From: Commensalibacter papalotli
GTDB taxonomy: Bacteria; Pseudomonadota; Alphaproteobacteria; Acetobacterales; Acetobacteraceae
DNA: 56,369 nt
Assembly (NCBI RefSeq): GCF_947179115.1
Contig: NZ_CAMXCI010000006.1
Span: 1 to 56,369, forward strand
Direction: 5' to 3'
In this document: piece after piece, positions 24,690-32,393 of the stretch
Layout of the letters: each line of letters begins with the position of its first letter
Numbering within the stretch: the first letter of the stretch is position 1
Notes under the pieces: model-generated
Seen by the model: the letters and a program-made list of their open reading frames with translations, nothing else
The model's database searches: none
What the model was told of the DNA's origin: nothing
Program-made: the position numbers and the translations under genes

Positions 24690-27470
24690 TTAATGGGCCT
24701 CTGACCAGTTTTTACCAATACCAGCCTCAACCACCAAAGGAATAGAAATTTTTACGGTTTTTTGCATGATTTCTTTGGTTAAATTAACAAATTTTTCAGC
24801 ATCTTCTTCTTTGACTTCAAATAACAGCTCATCATGAACTTGTAATAGCATTTTTGCCTGTAATTGATGCTCTTTGATAGCTTTATCCATATCTAACATG
24901 GCACTTTTAATAATATCAGCAGCCCCTCCTTGTAATGGAGCATTAATGGCTTGGCGTTCAGCATAAGCACGTTGAGGTCCTTTGGCAGTTTGAATGCCTG
25001 CAATCCAACATCTGCGACCAAACGGTGTTAAAACATACCCATTTTCTTTTGCTTCTTCTTGAGTGGTTTGCATGTAGGCTTTGATTTCTGGATAGCGCGC
25101 AAAATATGTATCAATATATTGTTTTGCAATCCCTGCTGAAACCCCTAATTGTTTTCCTAGGCCAAAGGCACTGATGCCATAAATAATACCAAAATTAATG
25201 GCTTTTGCCTGACGACGAACCAAAGGATCCATGCCTTTAATCGGGGTGTTAAATACTTCAGAAGCGGTTCTGGCGTGAATATCTTCGTTATTAATAAAGG
25301 ATTCTTTAAGCTGTGGAATATTGGCGACATGTGCCAATAAACGCAGTTCAATTTGAGAGTAATCAGCAGAAACTAACACATGATCAGGGGCAGAAATAAA
25401 CGCAGCCCTGATTTTCCCACCCTCTTCACTGCGAATAGGAATATTTTGTAAGTTTGGATCTGTTGATGACAAGCGGCCTGTAACTGTGCCAACCATATTA
25501 AAACTGGTATGAACCCGTCCTGTTTGGGGATTAATATCTTCAATTAATGCATCTGTATAAGTAGATTTAAGCTTGGCCAATTGTCGCCAGCCCAAGATTT
25601 GATCGGCAATAGTATGGCCTTTATCGCTGAGTTCTTGCAAAACTTTGGAATCAGTTCCCCAAGCCCCAGTTTTCATTCTTTTGCCACCAGAGAAATCCAT
25701 ATCATCAAACAGAATTTCACCAAGTTGCTTAGGAGAAGCAACGTTAAACTCTTTCCCTGCCATTTTATGGATTTCTTTTTCTTGAATATCCATCTTTTGG
25801 CTGAACTCTTGGGATAAAGAGCGCAGTAAGTTTGGATCAATTAAAATTCCATCTTGCTCCATTTGCGTCAAAACATTGATTAATGGACGTTCCATTTCTT
25901 CATACAGGCTTAATACGTTTAACGCACGCATATTGGGACGGAGTAATAACCATAAACGTAATGTAACGTCTGCATCTTCTGCTGCATAATTTGTTGCTTT
26001 ATCGATGGGAACTTGTGCAAAAGTAATGCGTTTACGTCCTGTACCTGTTATTTCATCGTAAGAGATATTCTGATGGTTTAGATGAAGCTGTGCCAGCTCA
26101 TCCATATTATGACGATGTTTGCCAGCAGCTTGGACATAAGAAATCATCATGGTATCATCATAAGGGGTGGGGATTGGAAAACCATTATGATGAAAAACCA
26201 GAAAATCATATTTGGCATTATGAAAGATTTTCAATACTGCTGGATCGGTAAAAAGAGCGCTAAACGCTTTGATTAAATCGCCTACTGCAAGTTGGTTAGC
26301 GCTTTGTTCTTCAAACAAACTTTCTTGTTGGTGTGCGATGGGAATATAACAGGCTTTTCCTGGAGCAACAGCCATAGAAATTCCCACAATATTGGCTTGT
26401 AATGCATTTAAACTGTCTGTTTCGGTATCAAGTGCACAATAGTGAGTTTCTTGAGCCAGCTTTATCCAAATTTTGAGCTGCTCAAGAGAGATAATGGTTT
26501 CATAATTCTCGTAAGCTGGAGAGAGAATATAGGAATGATCTTTCTCTTCTTCTTTTTGTGATGCTTGAACAGAATTCCCGGCAGCTGAATGAGAAGATAC
26601 ATGACCTTTAGAATACCGAGCTAGAATAGAGCGAAATCCTCGTTCTTGCAGCCATGTAATCAGACGCTCTTCTTCAGCATTACAGCATCCTAGATTCTCA
26701 ATAGGCACAGGAAGATCTAAATCATCTTTTAATTGTACTAATTGATAAGATATACGAGCGTTTTCTTGATGTTCTTCTAAACTGTCACGACGCTTAGAAG
26801 CTTTCATGGTGGGAATGGCGGCCAGTATCTCTTCTAAACCACCATATTCATTAATCAAAGCCGCTGCTGTTTTAGGACCTATGCCAGGAACGCCAGGCAC
26901 ATTATCGACAGAATCCCCCATTAAAGCCTGCAAAGCAATCATCTTTGAAGGATCAACGCCAAATTTGGCCATAACTTCTGGCTCACGAATGAGTTTCTCT
27001 TTGATTGGATCTTGCATACAAACATGATCATTAATAAGCTGCATCAGATCTTTGTCAGAGGAAATAATTGTACATTCCCCTCCAGCTTTGACCATTGCTT
27101 TGGCATAACTGGCGATTAGATCGTCAGCTTCCCATCCAGCCATTTCAATTGTTGGTAAGCCAAGTAAGCGTGATGCCTCTTTGGCCAATGCAAATTGGGG
27201 AATAAGCTCTTCTGGTGGAGGGGGTCTTTGGGCTTTATAAGCAGGATAGATATCGTTACGGAAAGTTTTTCTGCCTGCATCAAAAATGACTGCCATATGG
27301 CTGGCTGTTCGTTCACGAATAATCTTCATCATCATATTGGTAAACCCATAAACCGCATTCACAGGGGTTCCAGAGGGGTCTAACATTAATGGGATACCGT
27401 GAAAAGCGCGAAAGATAAAGCCAGATCCATCAACCAGGATCAGATGTTTTGAAGCAGAAGAAGATGACAT
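24690..27470 (-). CDS. polA: DNA polymerase I
   Basis: A 926-residue three-domain polymerase for Okazaki fragment maturation and repair. Residues 1-300 are the 5'-3' exonuclease (LVDGSGFIFRAFHGIP, GWEADDLIASYA, VPGVPGIGPKTAAALI). About 330-520 is the 3'-5' exonuclease with its acidic residues intact (YCALDTETDSLNA near 343; AKYDFLVFHHNG; YAAEDADVTLRL), so proofreading should be active. The polymerase domain has SADYSQIELRLLAHV near 698, QAKAINFGIIYGISAFGLG and LLQVHDELLFEV near 880. Length matches E. coli Pol I. The ATG at 27470 is the natural start. Part of it was called by eye; the family is certain. Confidence 0.97.
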   Translation of the reverse strand: MSSSSASKHLILVDGSGFIFRAFHGIPLMLDPSGTPVNAVYGFTNMMMKIIRERTASHMAVIFDAGRKTFRNDIYPAYKAQRPPPPEELIPQFALAKEASRLLGLPTIEMAGWEADDLIASYAKAMVKAGGECTIISSDKDLMQLINDHVCMQDPIKEKLIREPEVMAKFGVDPSKMIALQALMGDSVDNVPGVPGIGPKTAAALINEYGGLEEILAAIPTMKASKRRDSLEEHQENARISYQLVQLKDDLDLPVPIENLGCCNAEEERLITWLQERGFRSILARYSKGHVSSHSAAGNSVQASQKEEEKDHSYILSPAYENYETIISLEQLKIWIKLAQETHYCALDTETDSLNALQANIVGISMAVAPGKACYIPIAHQQESLFEEQSANQLAVGDLIKAFSALFTDPAVLKIFHNAKYDFLVFHHNGFPIPTPYDDTMMISYVQAAGKHRHNMDELAQLHLNHQNISYDEITGTGRKRITFAQVPIDKATNYAAEDADVTLRLWLLLRPNMRALNVLSLYEEMERPLINVLTQMEQDGILIDPNLLRSLSQEFSQKMDIQEKEIHKMAGKEFNVASPKQLGEILFDDMDFSGGKRMKTGAWGTDSKVLQELSDKGHTIADQILGWRQLAKLKSTYTDALIEDINPQTGRVHTSFNMVGTVTGRLSSTDPNLQNIPIRSEEGGKIRAAFISAPDHVLVSADYSQIELRLLAHVANIPQLKESFINNEDIHARTASEVFNTPIKGMDPLVRRQAKAINFGIIYGISAFGLGKQLGVSAGIAKQYIDTYFARYPEIKAYMQTTQEEAKENGYVLTPFGRRCWIAGIQTAKGPQRAYAERQAINAPLQGGAADIIKSAMLDMDKAIKEHQLQAKMLLQVHDELLFEVKEEDAEKFVNLTKEIMQKTVKISIPLVVEAGIGKNWSEAH

Positions 27471-27490
27471 GAGTTTAAGATCAGTTCTGT

Positions 27491-27697
27491 TTAATGATTG
27501 TCAGATTGTTCTTGGAAAATAAACGTTTTAGAACAATAAGGGCACACGACTTTGCCTTCTTTTAATTTTAAAAAGACACGAGGATGACCCAAAGCAGGAT
27601 TGTTACCCTCACAAGAGACCGTTTTTGTGTTGGTATAAACGGTTTCGAAATGTCCACGCTGGGTGGTTGGAGTAGAAGATTGTTCGGTTTTCATTAA
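27491..27697 (-). CDS. Small zinc-finger protein (zf-CHCC, NDUFS6-like)
   Basis: A 68-residue protein from the ATG at 27697, which has AAGGA about 8 bases upstream; a longer reading frame to 27823 begins with an unrelated hydrophobic stretch and is less likely. It holds one zinc site of the CHCC type: the ligands are in VSCEGNNPALGHPRVFL and KVVCPYCSKTF. In mitochondria and Alphaproteobacteria this family (complex I subunit NDUFS6 and relatives) is linked to respiratory complex I assembly. It sits 20 bases downstream of nothing transcribed with it except polA, which follows on the same strand, and is divergent from the hydrolase gene. Confidence 0.85.
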   Translation of the reverse strand, partial: LMKTEQSSTPTTQRGHFETVYTNTKTVSCEGNNPALGHPRVFLKLKEGKVVCPYCSKTFIFQEQSDNH

Positions 27698-27770
27698 AAT
27701 ATCCTTGTTTATTATCAAAAGAAACGTCAATACTAGAAACAATATATTGGTATTAAGTATTGAGTATCCG

Positions 27771-28892
27771 ATGAGAATTTTAAATCGAACCTTTTTAACA
27801 TATTTCTGTTTTATATGCTGCATTTTTATGATGGGATGGGCATTTTTAAATGGAAATAGTCTAAAGGCACAAACTAAAAATAACCAGCAAGATGTTGATC
27901 AAGGTCAGCAAGCAAGTGCTCAGGACCCTTATGCTAAATATAAAAAACTAATTCCTGCTGATGATTGGATAATGGCTTCTGATAATGCGTTAATTCCATT
28001 GCGTATATGGCAAGCTCCTTCTCAACGAGTAATTATTATTGCTTTACATGGGTTTAATGATAGCCGAGATGCATGGGAGGATTCTGCACAATATTTTGTG
28101 GATAAAGGAATTAGCATTTATTCGCCTGATCAACGAGGTTTTGGTCAAGCTCGTTTACGAGGTAAATGGTCCAGCACCGATCGTATGGTGCAGGACGTTA
28201 TTGATGTCGTTAAAATTATCAAGCAGCGTTTTCCGAATACCCCGATTTATTTAATGGGTGAAAGTATGGGTGGTGCAGTTTTAATGTGCCTTGCTGCGCG
28301 TTCTGATGCACCTCAGGTCGATGGATATATTTTATTGGCTCCCGCGGTTTGGGGTTCAAAGCAAATTGGTATGGTTGGGGATCTTTCTTTACGCTTTTTA
28401 AATGCTGTTGCTCCTAATTGGCATCTTAGTGCACGCAAAGCCCCGATTAAACGTATAGTTGCCAGTGATAATGAGGAGTCATTAATAAGATTATATTTTG
28501 ATCCATTATCTTTACATGACAGCAGGGTAAAGGCCATTTATGGATTGGTAAAATTAATGGATGATGCTATTAAAGCAGCCCCTTATATTCGATATCATAC
28601 TTTGGTTTTATATGGCGATAATGATCAGCTTGTGCCTATGGGTTCTATGTATACCGTGTGGGAAAAATTCCCTAAATGGGTAAGAAAAGACTATGTGCCT
28701 GGAGGCTATCATTTATTATTAAGAGATAAAAACCGTAAAATAGTAGCCAAAGACATTATTACTTGGATTAATGATCCAGACCAATGGTTACCTTCTGGTG
28801 GTGATGCTGCTTCATCTGCATGGATGTCTGTTAAAGGTAAAGGAAAAGTTCCTTTTTTTATGCCCAGTCAAGTGGATAATATTGTTCACTAA
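27771..28892 (+). CDS. Alpha/beta hydrolase, monoglyceride-lipase-like, exported
   Basis: A 373-residue protein from the ATG at 27771; the longer upstream frame overlaps the zinc-finger gene and looks spurious. An N-terminal hydrophobic segment (TYFCFICCIFMMGWAFL) is a signal or anchor, possibly with Cys for lipidation. The hydrolase core shows LHGFNDSRDAWED, YSPDQRGFGQARLRG, the nucleophile elbow YLMGESMGGAVLM, the acid VLYGDNDQLVP and the His GGYHLLLRD, so the triad is complete. This pattern is closest to lysophospholipase / monoacylglycerol lipase (Hydrolase_4). The substrate is unknown. Its stop overlaps the convergent nrdG stop by 4 bases. Confidence 0.88.
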   Translation: MRILNRTFLTYFCFICCIFMMGWAFLNGNSLKAQTKNNQQDVDQGQQASAQDPYAKYKKLIPADDWIMASDNALIPLRIWQAPSQRVIIIALHGFNDSRDAWEDSAQYFVDKGISIYSPDQRGFGQARLRGKWSSTDRMVQDVIDVVKIIKQRFPNTPIYLMGESMGGAVLMCLAARSDAPQVDGYILLAPAVWGSKQIGMVGDLSLRFLNAVAPNWHLSARKAPIKRIVASDNEESLIRLYFDPLSLHDSRVKAIYGLVKLMDDAIKAAPYIRYHTLVLYGDNDQLVPMGSMYTVWEKFPKWVRKDYVPGGYHLLLRDKNRKIVAKDIITWINDPDQWLPSGGDAASSAWMSVKGKGKVPFFMPSQVDNIVH

Positions 28893-29389
28893 CATTGCTG
28901 TATTAATTTTTGCATCTCTTGTTGATCCAGTAACCTTTGATTAGCGCTGCCTCGAAAAGACAGTTCTAAATTTTTTTGAGATAATAAAAAAGGGCCATCA
29001 ATTAGGAGATCTGTCATGGTTAGCAAATCTATAATTGCATGGTTCTGTTTGCTCATTTTTAATAAATTTTCAAAAACATAACCTGTATAGATAGTAATAT
29101 GTTTTTTTATCGAATGAATTTTTTTAGCTAATTGCACCAAAGGGGCAGCCTGCATGAAAGGCTCGCCACCAGAAAATGTAATGCCATCCAATAATGGATT
29201 TTCCTGAAATTGTTCAAAAATGGTTTCAATATCCATACAAAATCCACCTGTGAAAGGGTGTGTTTTGGGGTTGTGGCACCCTGGACATTGATGGGGACAG
29301 CCTTGCGTAAAGATGACAAAACGCAAACCTGGCCCATCAACGATTGATTCCTCGACAACGCCACTAAGGCGTAGTTGATGAGCAGTCAT
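28889..29389 (-). CDS. nrdG: Anaerobic ribonucleotide reductase activating enzyme
   Basis: A 166-residue radical-SAM activase from the ATG at 29389. The iron-sulfur motif is TQGCPHQCPGCHNP (CxxxCxxC), preceded by VDGPGLRFVIF. ITFSGGEPFMQ is the SAM-binding GGE motif, and ITIYTGYVFENLL follows. NrdG makes the glycyl radical on NrdD by hydrogen abstraction, and acts only without oxygen. Its start lies 26 bases inside the upstream small ORF, which carries that glycine, so the two are translationally coupled. Upstream start codons in the same frame (29425) have no ribosome site. Confidence 0.93.
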   Translation of the reverse strand: MTAHQLRLSGVVEESIVDGPGLRFVIFTQGCPHQCPGCHNPKTHPFTGGFCMDIETIFEQFQENPLLDGITFSGGEPFMQAAPLVQLAKKIHSIKKHITIYTGYVFENLLKMSKQNHAIIDLLTMTDLLIDGPFLLSQKNLELSFRGSANQRLLDQQEMQKLIQQC

Positions 29390-29561
29390 GTTTAACACGG
29401 TCTTTTTCTTCTGCTTGTTTAGCATTATTAAAACGATCTACGGTTCCCACGAGGTATCCAGTAATACGGCGTGTTCTTGCAAAACCGATATTTTCACCAA
29501 CCATTGTTTGATGAGGGGGATTTGCGGATGTATTCGTTTGATTTTCAAGTTTAATCGTCAT
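29364..29561 (-). CDS. Detached glycyl-radical domain of anaerobic ribonucleotide reductase
   Basis: A 65-residue ORF that reads as the last part of a class III ribonucleotide reductase: VGENIGFARTRRITGYLVG, then VDRFNNAKQAEEKDRVKH. In NrdD this tail carries the glycine (in the ITGYLVG motif) that becomes the radical. Here it is separate: nrdD stops at 29569 with TGA, and 7 bases later an ATG opens this ORF in another frame. GAGAAAA, overlapping the nrdD stop, is a plausible ribosome site. Residues 1-25 (Gln/Asn/Thr-rich) resemble nothing. It may be a true two-chain enzyme or the result of an old frameshift kept alive by a new start. Confidence 0.8.
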   Translation of the reverse strand: MTIKLENQTNTSANPPHQTMVGENIGFARTRRITGYLVGTVDRFNNAKQAEEKDRVKHDCSSTTP

Positions 29562-29568
29562 AATTTTC

Positions 29569-31830
29569 TCATTTATGGTGATAGGTTGGAACATTTGGGT
29601 ATTGCTGGTGCAAAAGACTAAGCTTTTCGACGCTTATAGCTTCACCTTCTTTACGTCCGCATCGGGGGCAGACATTATCAATAACACCGACATATCCACA
29701 AACAGGGTCTCTGTCTAAGGGATGATTAATGGCACCATAACCAATGCCTTTGGATTGCATATGACGTATGATCGTTTCAAAAGCATCAAGATTTTTACAA
29801 ACGTCACCATCAAGTTCAATATAAGTAATATGACCACCATTTGTTAACGCATGATAAGGCGCTTCTATATCAATTTTCTTATGTGTTTTTATTGGAAAGT
29901 AAACGGGAACATGGAATGAGTTTGTGTAATATTCTCTATCTGTAATTCCTAGTATACTTCCGTATTTTTCACGATCCATCATAACAAAGCGTCCACTTAA
30001 TCCCTCAGCTGGGGTTGCGATCAGGGAAAAATTAAGCTTTGTCTTTTTGGCTTGTTCATCCATGCGTTCTCTCATATGAGAAATAATTTTCAGCCCAAGT
30101 TCTTGTGCTTCTTTACTCTCTCCATGATGAACCCCGATAAGGGCTTTTAGTGTTTCTGCAAGTCCAATAAAACCTGCGGTTAAAGTTCCGTGTTTTAATA
30201 CTTCTTCAACTGTATCTTCCGAATTAAGCAAATGGGAATCAATCCAAATTCCTTGACCCATCAAAAAGGGATAATTTTTAACTTTTTTTTGACTTTGAAT
30301 TTTTAACCGATGTAATAATTGTTCGATAACCAGATCGATTTTTTCATCTAAAAGTGTAAAAAACAGATCAATATTGTGATCAGCGTCTAACCCTAATCGT
30401 GGAAGATTAATGGAGGTAAAACTTAAATTACCACGCCCACATATTTCAGTTCGATTTTCATCATGTGCATTGCCCAGAACGCGAGTACGACATCCCATAT
30501 ATGCGACTTCTGATTGATAAGAGTTAGGTTGGTAATATTGATAATTAAAAGGGGCGTCTATAAAGCTGAAATTTGGGAAAAGTCGTTTAGCAGAAGTTGC
30601 CATAGCTTGTTTAAATAAATCGTAATTTGGATCAATTTTTTCAAAATTAACGCCAGATTTTACTTTGAAAATTTGTACAGGGAAAATAGGGGTCTCCCCA
30701 TTTCCTAATCCTGCCTCTGTTGCTTTAAGAAGGTTATGAATTGCCATGCGCCCCTCTTCAGAAATATCAGTTCCATAATTGATAGAACTGAAAGGGACTT
30801 GGGCACCTGCTCTGGAATTCATAGTATTCAAGTTATGAATAAAAGCTTCCATCGCTTGATATGTACGACGGTCAGTATTGGCTAGGGCTTTTTTACAGGC
30901 ATAATGATGTGCTGAAATAAGTGCTTCTGTTGAAACGGAAAGGTTGTTAACTTGTTTTAGTTTTGCTTCAAATTTAGAAATTAAATTAATATGAATATCT
31001 TCTTGAAAATGAGATTTCAGGGTCTCTAGTAAAAGATTAATATCCTGCTCAGTCATATCGGTTTTAATTTGAAGATACATGGCGAATATTTTCCAATATT
31101 CTTGTTTAAAGGTTTTTTTTACCCCTAATGCCATTGCATAATCAAAATTAGGAACACTTTGCCCCCCATGCATTTCGTTTTGATTGGCTTGTATAGCAAT
31201 ACATGCAAGCGCTGAGTAGCTTTCTATAGAATTTGGCTCTCTTAAATATCCATGCCCTGTTGAAAAACCATTTTCAAAAAGGGTAATAAGATCAATTTGA
31301 CAGCAAGTAGCCGTCAACATATAGAAATCTTTGTCATGAATATGAATATCACCATTTTGGTGAGCTTTAGAAATATTAGGTGGCAGAATATAATTATCTA
31401 TAAAAAATTTTGATCCTTCTGAACCATATTTTAACATCGTTCCCATTGCTGTATCGCCATCTATATTGGCATTTTCTCTTTTAATATCAGCATCTTTGGC
31501 AGAGCTATAGGTTAGTTTTTTATATATATCCATCAAATAGGTTTCACTATTACGGATTTTAGTATGCTCGGCACGATATAAAATATATGATTTAGCCGTA
31601 TCAGCATAATCGTAATGGATTAAAGTTCGTTCAACTATATCTTGGATTCCTTCAACATGATTAACATAATCTTGGTTGATGTTTTGGCAAACTTTTTCAG
31701 TTAAAAATAAATGATCTGTAGGTGTCATGTTTTCATCAAGTGTTGCATTATTGGCTTTGATGATTGCATTCAGAATTTTAACTTGGTCGAAAGGTGCTAG
31801 AGACCCGTCTCTTTTGATAATGTGTGTCAT
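29569..31830 (-). CDS. nrdD: Anaerobic ribonucleoside-triphosphate reductase, large part without glycyl-radical tail
   Basis: A 753-residue protein from the ATG at 31830 (AAGGT 7 bases upstream; an in-frame extension to 31893 is unlikely). It reduces ribonucleotides to deoxyribonucleotides under anaerobic conditions. Residues 1-95 form an ATP cone (THIIKRDGSLAPFDQVKILN; VEGIQDIVERTLI) for allosteric control. The barrel follows (NGDIHIHDKDFYMLTATCCQ; MHGGQSVPNFDYAMALGV; RAGAQVPFSSINYGTD; MGCRTRVLGNAHDENRTE; GRGNLSFTSINLPRLGLD). Near the end is a Cys-containing zinc-type motif, DPVCGYVGVIDNVCPRCG. The protein stops before the glycyl-radical motif, which is on the next ORF. Confidence 0.95.
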   Translation of the reverse strand: MTHIIKRDGSLAPFDQVKILNAIIKANNATLDENMTPTDHLFLTEKVCQNINQDYVNHVEGIQDIVERTLIHYDYADTAKSYILYRAEHTKIRNSETYLMDIYKKLTYSSAKDADIKRENANIDGDTAMGTMLKYGSEGSKFFIDNYILPPNISKAHQNGDIHIHDKDFYMLTATCCQIDLITLFENGFSTGHGYLREPNSIESYSALACIAIQANQNEMHGGQSVPNFDYAMALGVKKTFKQEYWKIFAMYLQIKTDMTEQDINLLLETLKSHFQEDIHINLISKFEAKLKQVNNLSVSTEALISAHHYACKKALANTDRRTYQAMEAFIHNLNTMNSRAGAQVPFSSINYGTDISEEGRMAIHNLLKATEAGLGNGETPIFPVQIFKVKSGVNFEKIDPNYDLFKQAMATSAKRLFPNFSFIDAPFNYQYYQPNSYQSEVAYMGCRTRVLGNAHDENRTEICGRGNLSFTSINLPRLGLDADHNIDLFFTLLDEKIDLVIEQLLHRLKIQSQKKVKNYPFLMGQGIWIDSHLLNSEDTVEEVLKHGTLTAGFIGLAETLKALIGVHHGESKEAQELGLKIISHMRERMDEQAKKTKLNFSLIATPAEGLSGRFVMMDREKYGSILGITDREYYTNSFHVPVYFPIKTHKKIDIEAPYHALTNGGHITYIELDGDVCKNLDAFETIIRHMQSKGIGYGAINHPLDRDPVCGYVGVIDNVCPRCGRKEGEAISVEKLSLLHQQYPNVPTYHHK

Positions 31831-31943
31831 AACATACCTTGAAAACGTAATGTTTAAAGAATCAAGATGTAATTTAAGAATGATTCTTAACATTAAACTA
31901 TATATAGTATTTAAATATAAATCAAACTACTATTTGTATGATT

Positions 31944-31957
31944 TTGATCACAATATA
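31944..31957. promoter_or_regulatory. Possible FNR-type half-perfect site upstream of nrdD
   Basis: TTGAT-CACA-ATATA. The left half matches the FNR/CRP-family consensus TTGAT-N4-ATCAA perfectly and the right half at 3 of 5 positions. It lies 114 bases before the nrdD start. The location suits oxygen-dependent control, but the match is incomplete. Confidence 0.3.
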
Positions 31958-32342
31958 TTTCAAAACGATTTTTGATGACTTTTTGTATGTATGCAACAGC
32001 TATAGTTTTTAATTCGATTTTTTTTATTAAGGTTTTAAGAATTTATGAATTTTTTTTATGATTTATAATCATCACTGAAGGAAATAGAGCTATATTTCAA
32101 AATAGATATAGTTCGATTAAATTATACTAACGGTGATTTTTTATAGACCTCAGTTCATGTTAATAAATGAGGTCTTAGATTCTTCTGATTCATAATATAT
32201 TTATGGATCAATAATATAAATTATTTTGATACTATCCTAAAATGGTCAGGATAAACAATTTAAAGTTTGAAACAAGAATTCTAACCATGATTTTTATAGA
32301 ACCGAAGATGCAACAGCTAGTAAAGAAAAATATGATCTTTAA

Positions 32343-32385
32343 TTGCTTACTTGTAAGTTTAGTTCAATCTTTTACAAGTAAGCAA
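32343..32385 (-). terminator. Long stem-loop after the Hint-domain gene
   Basis: Perfect 14-bp arms (32343-32356 and 32372-32385) with a 15-base loop, 9 bases beyond the reverse-strand stop. The tail after the stem is only mildly T-rich. Confidence 0.65.
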
Positions 32386-32393
32386 TATTTATT

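Larger units (their letters stand above)
31831..32393. other. Intergenic region between nrdD and the Hint-domain gene
   Basis: About 560 AT-rich bases with the nrdD promoter region at the left end. At 32145-32175 there is a perfect 8-bp inverted repeat (AGACCTCA ... TGAGGTCT) with a 15-base loop and no U-tract. At 32343-32385 is the longer hairpin listed separately. I see no convincing gene; a 33-codon forward frame at 32288 lacks any support. Confidence 0.5.

Noticed and set aside
27663..27770. N-terminal extension of the alpha/beta hydrolase
   Set aside because: It would overlap the zinc-finger gene and adds a non-signal sequence; the ATG at 27771 begins a proper signal/anchor sequence.
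27698..27823. N-terminal extension of the zinc-finger protein
   Set aside because: A hydrophobic stretch with no counterpart in the zf-CHCC family; the ATG at 27697 has a good ribosome site.
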